Origin: Loxodes magnus
Taxonomy: Eukaryota; Ciliophora; Karyorelictea; Loxodida; Loxodidae
DNA length: 64,000 nucleotides
Direction: 5' to 3'
Assembly: GCA_946699065.1 (NCBI GenBank)
Contig: CAMPDV010001605.1
Span: 42,291-106,290 of the forward strand
Of this stretch, positions 45,655-57,067 are shown piece after piece. Each line of letters starts with the position of its first letter. The first letter of the stretch is position 1. Position numbers and translations under genes: made by a program. Under the pieces are notes generated by a model. It ran no database searches, had not been told where the DNA came from, and saw nothing but the letters and a program-made list of their open reading frames with translations.

Positions 45655-47878
45655 TCACAAATTCACTAATAAATCAAAGTCTAGTGTACTTGATTCTTTT
45701 TGATCTCTTTTTTCAAAATATATTTCTTTATTTTTAAACTATTTTTATAAATTGGCAGCTCAAGTTTCATCAACTCCTTCACAAAATTTTATACTAAGTT
45801 TTCTTAAATTTTTTCAAAAGTATTATTATACATTTTAATTTTCGATAATAAACCCTTCTTACGTTATAGTTTAAATTCCAATTAGATTTAAGTTTTCCAA
45901 TTTCAAACAATTTTCTATTATCTTCTGTATATCTTCATTTTTCACTTCGCATCAATATAAACACAATTAACTTAAATTAAGTATTTTCACAATTTCGCTC
46001 ATTCAATTTTCTTACTAAAACAAACATTTTTATAGAGTTAAACTTCTCAAAAGCTTGCAGCTATCTCTTATTGTTAATAATGTATCAAGTGCTAATTACA
46101 TTTAAGTGAGTTTAATTTATTTTAACTTTTTACATTGATAAAATATTAAACTTAGAGTTGAATTAGTAATTTGCTACATGTTACCTAGCTCAATGCTTTC
46201 TAATTATTAAATATAGCTTTCAATTTATTTAAAAGCTTAATTTTTAACTTATCTTAGATTTGTTAAATTCAGTAACTTTATATTTGGAGCATTTTATAAC
46301 AACATTATTAGAACTTCCTCCTTTAGATTATGGCAGTTTTCTATAGAAACTGAGTCAAGTGTGATAAGATGTTTAATTTATAAGTCTAAACTAGGTAATT
46401 TTAAGTTAGTCTAAACTTCTTCTTACTCATCAAAATTTTATTGATTTAAATCAAATCAGTCAAACTAAATCAAATTAGGAGCAGATTATAGTAAAAACAA
46501 AATAATCTCGTTACTAAAAGTCTTAAAATTGTACAGAACAACATTTTTTAGATTTGGATATGTTTAACTAGACAGTAATGGAGCAAAACTACAATCCATA
46601 CTATTGTTTTCTTAGTGGATCTGTAAAAATATATCATCTAGCTAACTTCAATAAAGCTACTCTAAGTTAGGAGAATTTTATAATATATTTAATAAAAAAT
46701 TAGAACTAAATTTCATTCTATTTTCTATATAGACTAGCTTAAGTTTCACTTATGTCTGTTATAGGATGCCTTCTAGAGATTAGACATTAAACTTTTCCAA
46801 TTTGATTCAAAACTCTTTTAGATTTTTAATTTATATTTTCGATAAAAATTGATTTGATGTATCTTCCACATTAAGTAAATCCATATTTTCTAAGTTGGTA
46901 CAAAATTATATAAATAGATTGCCTTTTTAATTTTAATTGATCAATATGTTTTTAATTTTATTTCCTTTTTATTCTAAATATTTTACTAATTATTAATAGT
47001 CTAATTTTTCACTTTGGATTATTAAAGTTTTAATATTCAAATTTAAACAATAATCGTTTAAAAATTACCCTGTTATAAATTAAGATCATATTGTGATTGA
47101 CTCTAAATAAGCTAGCTTCTCGAATACTTCTAAATATTTGTCTTCTATTTATACATCTCATAATTTTATTTATTTAAGGCCAATGAAAGATGACAAATCA
47201 GGTAAATTTACGTTATTTTAAATAGGTCAATTACTTATTTAAATTTCTTATAATCTTTAAAGATTTTTCTTGTTTTATAGTTTATATTGCATACAGTTAT
47301 CTAACCATCTCTAGATCTAAAAGCATAAATTTTCAGATAGATTTTTTGCATCTATATTTAACTTCTATACACTTGAGTGTGCTATTTATTTTATCAATCA
47401 TTCTATTTTATTTTTAGTATATTCTAGACTTACACCGAAATTTTAAATTTATAAAGAGGGGAATTAAAAATCTAAATTGTAGAACCATTAATTTACTTAT
47501 TATAAATTTCCAATATCTATAACATTTAGAAAATGCGAAACTATGTTTCATCATATTTCTGTTTTATCAAAACTTCCAGCTTATACTTTTAGCTTAATTT
47601 TCACTAAACAGCTATTTTATATTATCAATTTTCTATTTCTGGCTCATTTTTTAATTGATCTCTTACTATTTTTATTATGTTGAGTTTTCTTAAAAGGTAT
47701 CTGCACTAAGATTTTGTTATGTTGACTAACATTTCTAACACTAAAAATGAGTTTTTTAAAGAGAATTATTAAAGCAATTCTAGCATATTTTTTCACTACA
47801 GAACAGTTAATCAAAATCAACTTCATTTTCGCAAGGATTAAGACAAAATTTGCAAATCATTTTGTTAATTTGTTCCAT
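45655..47878 (-). pseudogene. RING-like finger plus LRR gene with one frame break
   Basis: ATG 47878 gives MEQINKMICKFC. The finger has C9, C12, C27, C32, C35, C47 and C50 and lacks the His. After about residue 100 the match continues in other phases until a single frame holds from KLNIDAKNLSENLC (near 47,340) to STLDFDLLVNL and TGA 45655-45657. The total length, 2224 nt, is one more than a multiple of three, so a net single-base indel is present near 47,440. Conserved Trp positions are TGA (NWPIQNN, ENWMSEIV, YFWKNLRKL). It is the third paralogue type of the long form. It may be intact if the indel is an assembly error. Confidence 0.7.
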
Positions 47879-48264
47879 TATAATTGAAACTACTAAACTT
47901 AAACATTGAAATAGTAAGAAAAAATGTTTATAACGAAAATTAAATAAAATTTCTACTCCTTTTCAGATTAAAATAAAGAAGGAACAATTAAGTAAAATTC
48001 CAGTGAAATTATTTTTATTGTCTAATAAAATAATTTTGTGGACATACTTTTAAAAATGCTTAATCTTATGATAGAATTAAATAAAAAAGTTAATTTAGAT
48101 GTAAAATAAAGTGATTTAATGAAAATAAATTTTTTAGGTAAATAGTTAATTTAGTTTATCTCAATAATTCTATTTTTAAGAAATGAAAATTTATAATTTT
48201 TCATTTATACATTTTTTGAAAAAAAAAAAGATAATTAAATTTTAAATTGATATTATACAATTAA
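47879..48264. other. AT-rich intergenic DNA
   Basis: Nothing recognised. Confidence 0.5.
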
Positions 48265-48585
48265 AAGGGAGAGCAATCCTTCAACTGAGATTGACTTAAG
48301 ATCTGGTAAAATGAAACACCCATGTAGAACCGAACAAGAGACTTGGTAGGAGCCAAGAGAGAAGAAAAATACTGAAGAGGAATCAAGTAATGCTAATGAT
48401 GCAAGACGCCAGATACTAATGTCTTTTAGGGAGTATTCCGATAACGGCTCTGTAGAAGCAAGACTTACAAAGGAATGCTAGCATAATGGAAGACTTCAGA
48501 AAAATTTTTTTTTGCTTTAAAAATCTTATTAAAGAGTTGCAGGCCATCAAGGTACTATGTGCTATCTAATCTTATTTATTGATAA
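48265..48585 (+). repeat. GC-richer repeat ending in the repeat-A 3' module
   Basis: An island of near-balanced GC from 48,265 whose head does not resemble repeat A, but whose last 45 bp do: GAGTTGCAGGCCATCAAGG, then TACTATGTGCTATCTAATC. The middle reads like protein for about 65 codons (MKHPCRTEQETW, EEESSNANDARRQIL), so it may be the 5' part of an ORF1 element or a chimeric SINE. It lies 365 bp from a full repeat A in the same orientation. Confidence 0.45.
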
Positions 48586-48950
48586 AATTATATTTTCACT
48601 AAGTTTAAATAACTTATATTCAAATATAGCTGTGTTTTAAAATGTTACCACTTACAAGAACTTAAAATTTATCTATTTTCAGAACTTACTTTTTTTATTC
48701 TTTAAAAATATCTCGATAAATTCCTTTGATGAAAAGTAAGAAAATTGATTAGTTAATATAGTAAACTTACTTATTAGGTATATTAAAATATAGTTAAAGA
48801 TATTAATTAATATTATTATTATATTTTAAATTTAAATAATTTAATTTCTAATTTTCAGTGAAGTTTAATAATTTATTTACCATTTTATAATATACAAAGA
48901 AAATTATACATTTTTCATAATCTTTTATTAAATTAATATATAAAATGGAT

Positions 48951-49340
48951 GTCGGTCGCGTGAGAAAAACTAGTAGGTAATCTGGTGTAGTGTATACTGC
49001 ATTGCAAGTAAACTCACACTAGATGTCACCAAAGGAAAGAGTGGATAAGCTCTAAATTGCCCGAGGGCTCTCTCTAACAGTATGAAAGTTTTACTGACAG
49101 GCCTGCTAATGATTAATTACTAATTCTTATTTGGACCTTATTCAAGAAGATTGAATCATTTGATTCAAGATTTAAGAATAATTTTTAATAAGAAGATTTC
49201 CTATTTGGAGAAGCTGAATTGACTCATTGGACGAATAGAATGTAATCAAGAAACATGAGAACACTTTACTTTAATATTAAACATTAATATTGAAAGAGCT
49301 GCCCGGCATCGAGGTGCTACGCCCTCTATAATCATCTTTA
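48951..49340 (+). repeat. SINE-like repeat A, long form, solo
   Basis: The most complete solo copy. Head GTCGGTCGCGTGAGAAAAAC, then TAGGTAATCTGG, the small palindrome GTAGTGTATACTGC, CACTAGATGTCACC, a GC-rich middle, and the 3' module GAGCTGCCCGGCATCGAGG TGCTACGCCCTC, followed by TATAATCATCTTTATCTATTT. It matches 31,985-32,390 over its whole length (opposite strand), but no ORF1 follows. The 3' module folds as a stem-loop, as LINE-mobilised SINEs often do. Confidence 0.75.
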
Positions 49341-50394
49341 TCTATTTATTTATTTTATAAATTTTCAGTATAAAATAAAAAATATCTTTAAGGATATAAA
49401 CATTTTTAATAATTATATATTTGAATAGTACAAATCATTATAAATGTAAAATTATAGCAATTGCTTAAAATAAATTAATCTCTTATATAGAAGAACTTTT
49501 ATTGTTTTTGAGTTATCAAATTTTTGAATTTATACCTAATTATCTATTTTCCTATTTTTTTATTTCTAATTTAACAGCTTTTAAGAACAAATTTTACCAA
49601 ACTTTTTTTTAATATTTTTAGATTTATTTTATGATTATATTATAAAAAATAAAGAGCATCTCTGTGTATCATTTTTTAAAATAAAAATATGATATAAAAA
49701 GAAAAATTGAGATTAGAATAAAAAGAAACTAAAGCAATTAATACAGCAATTTTTTAATAATACTATAAATTAATTTATAAAATCATTTATTTTTCTAAAT
49801 ACTCTGATGGCCTAAATTTTTATATTCTTAAATTTTTGAAATAATTTAAGAATGTAATTCCTATAAAGTTATTTAATACAATAAATCATATATTATAATT
49901 TTATAGTGAAAAATTAGTATTAATAAGATGAAAGTATAAAGATTCTAAAAAAATTCGAAGTAATTTAATATAAAACTATTAATCAATATATTCTTAATTA
50001 ACAATATAAAATTTAAGTTGAAATATTAGTTAATTTTATCTTTGTATTAATGCTTGGTTTTAACAAATTGTGATAATTATCATTATGATTAAACTTAAAT
50101 TAACTTTAATAAGTTAATTTATTAATAATAATTTTCTTAATTACATATAAGTTATTCATTTGTTTTCTGCTTTTCCTCAATTATATTGTAGTTAAACTCA
50201 TTAATGTTAATAACTACAACAATATTTTAGTTTAAAACTTCACGCTAATATACTATAAAAACTTTAATTTAACTCCCTTTTATGTTAAAGAGGCTTATAA
50301 TTATTTAATTTTAATGCAAGAAATAATAAATATTTTTATATATGAATCACTAAGCTAAATTAAGAATAATCTAAAAATTAATAAATTATATAAT
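49341..50394. other. AT-rich intergenic DNA
   Basis: No recognisable gene, RNA or repeat. Confidence 0.5.
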
Positions 50395-50690
50395 TGAAAA
50401 GATGGTGGGAGCTGAGAATGACCTTCGTGACAACACTTTCTGGTTTTATGGCTAGGAACAAGTTCCTTTCCTGTCGCTGAGAAAGTCCCTGGTCAGAGTC
50501 ATTTTCTGAAGGGAACACTGTCTTTGAGATTATCCACTCTTGGTAGGGTTTGAAGCCTGGCTGCTCATAGCGATGGAGCTCCCTAGCATCTGTGCCTGGA
50601 GCACAACAGGATATCCCCGTTATTCCATAAAAAGAGAGTGTCGGGTCGTGCAATCGGAAAGGAGTTTCCGGTCCAAAAAAGTTTTTTAGT
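50395..50690 (-). repeat. Repeat B, solo copy
   Basis: The minus strand starts near 50,690 (TTTTTTGGACCGGAAACTC), shares GATATCCTGTTG, GAGCTCC, GACTCTGACCAGG and GCTCCCACC with the repeat at 34,020-34,330, and ends in ATTATATAATTT. The GC content near 48 per cent stands out sharply. A standard-code frame crosses most of it, but it has no counterpart in the other copy, so I do not call it a protein. Confidence 0.65.
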
Positions 50691-51859
50691 TGAAATTAAT
50701 TAATTATATTAATAAATGATATTTGAAAATCTAAACAAGCTATTTTTATTTCTAAATAAATGAAAATTACAAATTAAAAAGAATAAATTTTTATTAATAT
50801 CATAAAGAAGATAAATCAATAGAACTTTACTTAATTTTAAAATGTCTATCATTTAAAAAATATCTAATAAAGTTTATTATAATAAATTTCTATCGTATAA
50901 TAAATATCAGTCAAATTGTAATTTAATTAGGTTTATTTTAGAAAGATGATAACTTATATAAAATGAAAAAGCCAAATTTCTCAAGACAAGGTATAGAAAA
51001 TTCAAATATTTAACTTATAGATATACACTAAAAAATATTATCTAGTTTAAAAAATTTAAACTAAAGAAAAGTTTAAAATGTCTTTATTAGAAAAACTAGC
51101 AGGTTTATTTATATTAACATATTGCTTAAACTTAAAAAACTATTTTGAAAATGGTAGCGTATGTTGAATTAATATATTCTTAAATTATATCATCAAATGA
51201 AAGGAAATTATATAGAATAAATATATATTTAATACAATAAATTAAAAAATTGGCATTCTATTCGTTTTTTACCAAACTTCAAATAAATTAGTTAAAACTA
51301 AAATTATATTAGATTGATTTATAAGCAAAATAAACATTTAAAAGATTGAATTTCCATAAATTTCTATAAAAAGTAATTCTTACATAATAAGCTTAGATTA
51401 TATAGTGTGTAGCACTTCAAATATTATATTATGATTGCTTAATATCACATTGTAATTTAAAATATGATGGTTAAAGTTTACAAAAAATTGGTAGAATGAA
51501 TCTTAAGATAGTAATATTTACTAATTTATTCTTTAAATGTAGAAAATTGTAAGTAGAAAAAGAAGAAAATGTTCTGAAAAATATAATAAATTAAGAAAGC
51601 TTTAAATTAATTAAAAATTATGGATAAATAAAAAATTATTTATAATTTAAGCAAAATAATCAATTAAAATAAAAGAAGATTATAGATTTAAATCGATAAT
51701 TTAATTAAATTAAAAAAATCTTTCAAATTCAACTTTAGAAATTTTTTATTTCCTTTGTAATAATGATAATAAAATAAAATAACGTGACTCTATCATAATT
51801 AGGTTAATCAAGAATTAATATTTTACATTAAGAAATATTTTATGTTTTATTCTTGCTTT
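50691..51859. other. AT-rich intergenic DNA
   Basis: Nothing recognised. Confidence 0.5.
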
Positions 51860-52256
51860 GTAGCATTCATTTTGTCTTCTTTCTGTTATTTTAGTTTTTT
51901 CCATTAGTTACTTTTTTTCTTGATTAGATCAATTAGATCTATTTCTATCATACATTTTTTTTCAATAATAGCATTCTTTCTTGGATTTATTCCCTTTCTA
52001 AGATTTTTTCTCTTAGCATATTTTATTATCTGTTGATCTTTTTGACGTCTCTTAAATTTTTTTCTGTGTTAATAAGTTTTCTATTTTAATTCTTGTAGTA
52101 CCTTGGAGAAAACTATGCTATCACCTTTTAAAAAAGAAAGATTCCAAAAAATCATTAATCTCTTGGCCCTACGGTTATCTTTGGCGTTTAAGTGGAGGTT
52201 CAAATAGCTGAATATAGCTCAGTAAAATAATCTCCTAATTTCTGCGGAGGTTCCAT
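51860..52256 (-). pseudogene. ORF1-like fragment, coiled coil only
   Basis: ATG 52256 (MEPPQKLGDYFTEL) is followed by a frame that after a break becomes a Glu/Lys/Arg-rich coiled coil (NLRDVKKINRQQNML, EKILEREQIQERMLLLKK). The segment order resembles the N-terminal half of the ORF1 proteins. No zinc knuckle follows before the AT-rich flank, so the copy is truncated at its 3' end. The GC of the first 150 bp is raised. Confidence 0.45.
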
Positions 52257-52441
52257 CTTCTTTAGCAAGCTAAAGCTTAGGACCTCTTCAAATTTTATAA
52301 TAATTGTATTTAATTTCATAAATAAAATAAAAATAAGAAAATATCTAAAAAATACAGGAAATTGTTTAAATACAAAATAAATATTATGATAAAATAAAAA
52401 AATTATTAACTAACTAATTTAAGTTAATATTAAAAAATCTA

Positions 52442-54242
52442 TCATAACTCAAAATCTATTTTATCCTATTCTTGATGTTTATAGCTATAGTCTTAAATTA
52501 TTTATATTTTTTCATACTTTTACTTTAAGCTTTATACTAGTTATTCATATATTAAATTGCAATCTTCTATATATAACTCTTTTAAGGTGTTGTACATTTG
52601 AAAATCTTTACCGTTCTCATCTTGAATAGGAAAAGCTTCTTATGTAATATTTTAATTTCCTTATAAGCTTAAAAATGTTAATCTTTATTCAGTTTTTATT
52701 ATCTCAATTACATTAGTATTTATTAAATTGCAATTATCAAGACTTAATCATCTTAATTTCTATATTTTAGTAATTTCTTTTATTCAATTTTCTCCATTAA
52801 CTAAACAATTAGATAAATGAAAACTTTATAAAAATAGGCAATTTTCTCTAATAATAACTAAAGTTTCCTTTTTAATTTATTTTATTTTAAGTCATATATA
52901 AGTACATTTTCTACAGTTTTAGAATATTATTTATAAATCTTCATCTAAATCTAAGTTAATTTAAAATATAACTATCTCCTCCAAATTTAACCCATAAATT
53001 CCTATTAATCTATAATCTTCCTTTTATAAATTATCCAAATTTTCCAAATTTATTTAATTCAACTTAGGTGAGTTTTTTAACAACAACTCTAAATTTATTT
53101 AATTAAAATTCTTGCAATCAATTAGTTTAACTTTTTTAAGATTTGGAAAATAGTTTTAAAAAAATTTAGAAAAGGCTTAAAAGGTGAAAGAGGCTTCTTA
53201 AAAATTTAAAATTTATATTTTTTAAGTGTTCACTTAATCTAGCAGTAAATCTGATAAATCTTAAGGCTTAAAGAGTTAAATTTAAGTTAAATTAGGACAT
53301 AAATGGATATATTGGTGGTTTTAATTATTATTATCTATATTAATATTCTCAATCTAGTTTCCTTTTAATTGTAGAAATTGTGTTAAAATATTATAATCTA
53401 GATTATTGCTGTAGATTTTCAATTCTTTTAATTTTAAGTTTGGGCAATAGTCTAATAAAAACTAACCTGTTATATTATCTGAGTAATATATTTCAAAACT
53501 TTCTAAATTAGATAAATTTTCTAGAAAGGCTAAATTTTAATCTTCCAATTCTATAAATAATAGATTTAATATTTTTAAGTTTTTTCATAGAGAAAAATCA
53601 GGTAATTTTACGTTCTTAATAGGTCATTTTCATAATTCAAGTTCTTCTAATACATTTTAATTTCTTTTTTTACTATTTTACTTTTTTATTATAAATATAT
53701 CATTTATCTTCTTTTGTATTTATTAGCATATATTACTAGATAAATCTTGTGCTTGAATTTTTAAATGCTTAACATGCGAATGAGTCAATTATCTTAAAAC
53801 TCAATTTATTTTGTTTCTTATATATTTTATATCTCTATTTTCATATCTTTTTATAACTAAAGCTTAATCATTGAATTCAAACTGATTGAAGTATTTGTTA
53901 ACTTTCTATAGATTGCATATATCTTTGCTTTTTAGATAATTTGCTATTATACCTAAAATATTTCTATTTTTTCATATCCTATTAGACTTTTAAATTCCAT
54001 ACTTTTTAAACTTATTCATTTAATTTAAAAGTTGCTTCTATTCACTTTTGATCTAAATGTTATATATTTTATTCTGCTAGTTGAGTTACTTGGCATTCTT
54101 GACAAATTACTTGCTCTTAGGATTCTATTCTTTAAAATTCAGCCAAATAGTTCTCTACATAAGATAGCTCATTCTCTGCTTCTTATTTGGATATTATAAG
54201 CTTTTTACACTTATAGCAAAGTAAGCTTTGAGTCTATTCCAT
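52442..54242 (-). pseudogene. Short-form LRR gene with a one-base insertion
   Basis: ATG 54242 begins MEQTQSLLCYKC, with Cys 9, 12, 47 and 50 forming two CxxC pairs (CYKC, CQEC). Compared with 15909-17708 there is one extra base near VWNLK, which puts NRIWKNRNIL (Trp as TGA) and all LRRs into another phase. From there the frame is open to KIDFEL and TGA 52442-52444. The total length, 1801 nt, agrees with a single insertion. GENWIKEI and the motif AFPIQDENGKDF are conserved. The indel may be real or a sequencing error. Confidence 0.75.
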
Positions 54243-56061
54243 TTATAGAACTAAAAGGTTCTGGAAATAAATAAAGATTATAAAATAAATAAATTATGTT
54301 GCTAGTATTTTTTATGATAGTATCATAAATAATTTCTCTTATAATTATTAAGTTATTTATTATACTCCTTTTTATTTTTAATTATTTTCTCTCTATTTCT
54401 ATAAATCATATATCTAATTTAATTTTATATATTTATAAAATTCTTTTTAAATTACTTTAAATATAAATATTTTATTATTTTAGGGTAAAGAATCTTGAAA
54501 TAAAAAGACTAACTACTTTATTATAAACAAAATCTAACAGAAAAAAGATCTTAATTTTATCATTATTTTCCAAAGCATTTTAAAAAAAGGAAAGTATTAT
54601 GATTTAATATATTTATTAATAATTTATAGAAAAAACTAAACTTAATTATTGACTTTAAATTTCTAGTCTTAGATATATTTATTTATTTTAAAAAGATTTT
54701 ATGAATCTAAATATTTTTAATTTTAGTTAAAAATGTTATAATGTTTAATTAATAAAAAATGATTCTTTTCATAAATAAATAAAAAATTTGATTAAAGGAA
54801 TTCATATTTCTTGATATTTCGGTTTAATTTCTTAGTCTTAAATAGTTTAATAAGTATTTCTAAAGTTTACTTTTAATAGTTAATAAATAGCTCTATGAAC
54901 TAAAAATTTTAAAATATTTAATTTATTTAATAAGCATATCATTAATCATTGCTATTTTATCTTAATATTCTTTATTTATCAAAATAAATGTTCATTAATT
55001 ATGAATTTCACTAAATATATTAATTTAAACTAATAAAAATAAAAAAAAGCATATTATTCTATTGAGTATTAAGCATCACATTCTAATTTAATTTTAGGTT
55101 TTTAAAGAAATTAAATTATTTTATATATTTCAGAAATTAATTTTATCAAATACAGGAAGAATATATCCAAAAATCATATCTAACAGACAATTACCTTTAG
55201 TATGATATTTAATACTTAGTATCTATAATTAAAAAGCAAAAAAATAAGGAAATTAAATAAAGTTTCGATTATTTTACCAATAAATTAAATAGTTAAAAAA
55301 ATTAAAAAATAAGTATAAAAAGAATAAAAATTATATAAAAATTAAATTTGCAAATTGAGTGATATGATAAGCATAATAAAAATAAGTTAATATATTCCTT
55401 TTATTTACTAATTATTAGATAAAACTAATTAGACTAAGAAGAAAATAGTGTACAAATATTTTCAGAACCTAATAATTAGATAGAGAAAAGAATAGTAATG
55501 AAATAAAAAAATTTCTATTAAATTTAATAAAAAAGAGAAGATCAAAACAATTTAATTACTTAATAATCAAAACTAATTTAAGCATGATATAGCCAAATAT
55601 AAAAATTACTAAATCATTTGATTATTTTTTTACTTCTTTGTTCAAATATTAAATTTTATTTCCATCCTAACTCCATAATTTTATGATGAAATTAACTTGG
55701 TATATTTGCAAAATTACAGAAATAATTAAAAATGGAATCATAATAATTTTTATTTTCCAAAATCTTGTCATATTGAATCAAAAATAGCTTTAAAGTATAA
55801 AAGAAAATGATAAAACTGAAATTAATTTTAAATTATCTATTTTTATAAGATTTTAAATCAAAAAACTCTTTAACTTAATAATAAATTCAGCTTAAATAAA
55901 TAAAGTTTAGATATAATTATTTTAAAGGATTAAACATTAGCTATATCTTTGCTAGTGTATAAAGTAAAAATAAGAAGATTAAATAAATAACTTAGTTAAA
56001 GTCAATTATTTAATTTAAGCTAGATTTTTATATTTAAGCAACTTCAGTTTTATATAGTAAA
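54243..56061. other. LRR-gene 5' flank, then AT-rich DNA
   Basis: The first 170 bp carry the family flank, here without the ORF1 insertion seen at 17.79k. The rest is AT-rich with no recognisable gene. Confidence 0.5.
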
Positions 56062-56134
56062 GCCCGGCTAGCTCAGTCGGTAGAGCGTCAGACTCTTAAT
56101 CTGGTGGTCGTGGGTTCGAGCCCCACGTTGGGCG
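56062..56134 (+). tRNA. tRNA-Lys (anticodon CTT)
   Basis: Identical in sequence to the tRNA-Lys at 25339-25411, with the same T5 terminator. Similarity to that locus continues through the spacer into the convergent tRNA-Glu and stops soon after, so about 190 bp were duplicated. Confidence 0.95.
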
Positions 56135-56173
56135 TTTTTAATTTTATGTACTTATAAGAAAAAAACAAAATAA

Positions 56174-56244
56174 TTCCGCATCCGGGGCTTGAACTGGGTC
56201 TTTCGGGTGAGAGCCGAAATTCTTAACCACTAGACTAATGCGGA
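56174..56244 (-). tRNA. tRNA-Glu (CTC), decayed copy
   Basis: It matches the tRNA-Glu at 25451-25522 but has lost one base in the T arm (ACCCAG-TTCAAGC-CCCGG where CCGGG is expected), which breaks the T stem. The anticodon loop and acceptor stem are intact. It is probably a pseudogene, unless the missing base is an assembly error in a C/G run. Confidence 0.7.
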
Positions 56245-57067
56245 TTTAATTTATTAGAGACAAAATTATTTAAGCATGCTAATAATAAAGAAATTATTAT
56301 ATTAATTAGAAAATAATTATGTCTTAAAAGTTTTAACATTTAGAACAAAATTAATCTTTTAGATTTTGAGACAGATAAATTACTAATTTAAATGCTTTTA
56401 CTTTACTTTTTGATTATATATTTGAAAAAAGAAGAGTCTAGTATAACTAGGATTAACAATAAATTAGAATATCTTAAATTTTAATTAAAAGGAGTTAATA
56501 ATTTAAATAAAGTTTAAGCAAGCATAAAATTATATTAAAATTATTATTAAAGTATGCTTTAAAGTTTTCGCTTAAAATCATTATATTAATTAAAATATTT
56601 ATTAATATTTAAATCTATTTTATAAGCTTATTTACTATTCTTAAAAAATACAAATTTTATACAGATGTTTTTAGGAGTCTATTCACAACAAGTGGCTAAT
56701 GAAAAATATTAAGCGTCTTGATTACGTAATACTTAATAGGGCCATATGAGTCTAAATCTATTAGAATTACAAAAATAATTAAATCTTAATTAATAGAGCA
56801 ATAATTAGTAATTGTATTTTTAATTATTATAAGTTGAATAAATTATTTACATCCTCTTAAATTTAAATTATCTAACTTTATCATTTTCGAAGCACTTTTT
56901 CTTTTATTTACTTTTAAAATATTTTATAATAATGTTTAAATTTATAAATCAAATATAAATTAGAAATTAAGAAAGTAAAGGAAAATAATTTTAAGAAAGT
57001 TGAATTTATGAATTTACTAAACTAAAAATAAGAAAAATAGTTTATTTAAGTTAGAATTCAAAAATTA
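56245..57067. other. AT-rich intergenic DNA
   Basis: Nothing recognised. Confidence 0.5.

Noticed and set aside
47420-47460. A possible spliceosomal intron (GTAAGT ... TACTAAAAATAAAATAG) in the RING-LRR gene
   Set aside because: The putative intron encodes residues (LEYTKNKIEW) that align with coding sequence in the paralogues, so a one-base frame change explains the data better.
50378-50653. A 91-codon standard-code frame on the minus strand
   Set aside because: It lies wholly in repeat B; the second copy at 34k does not keep the frame, and this genome does not use the standard code.
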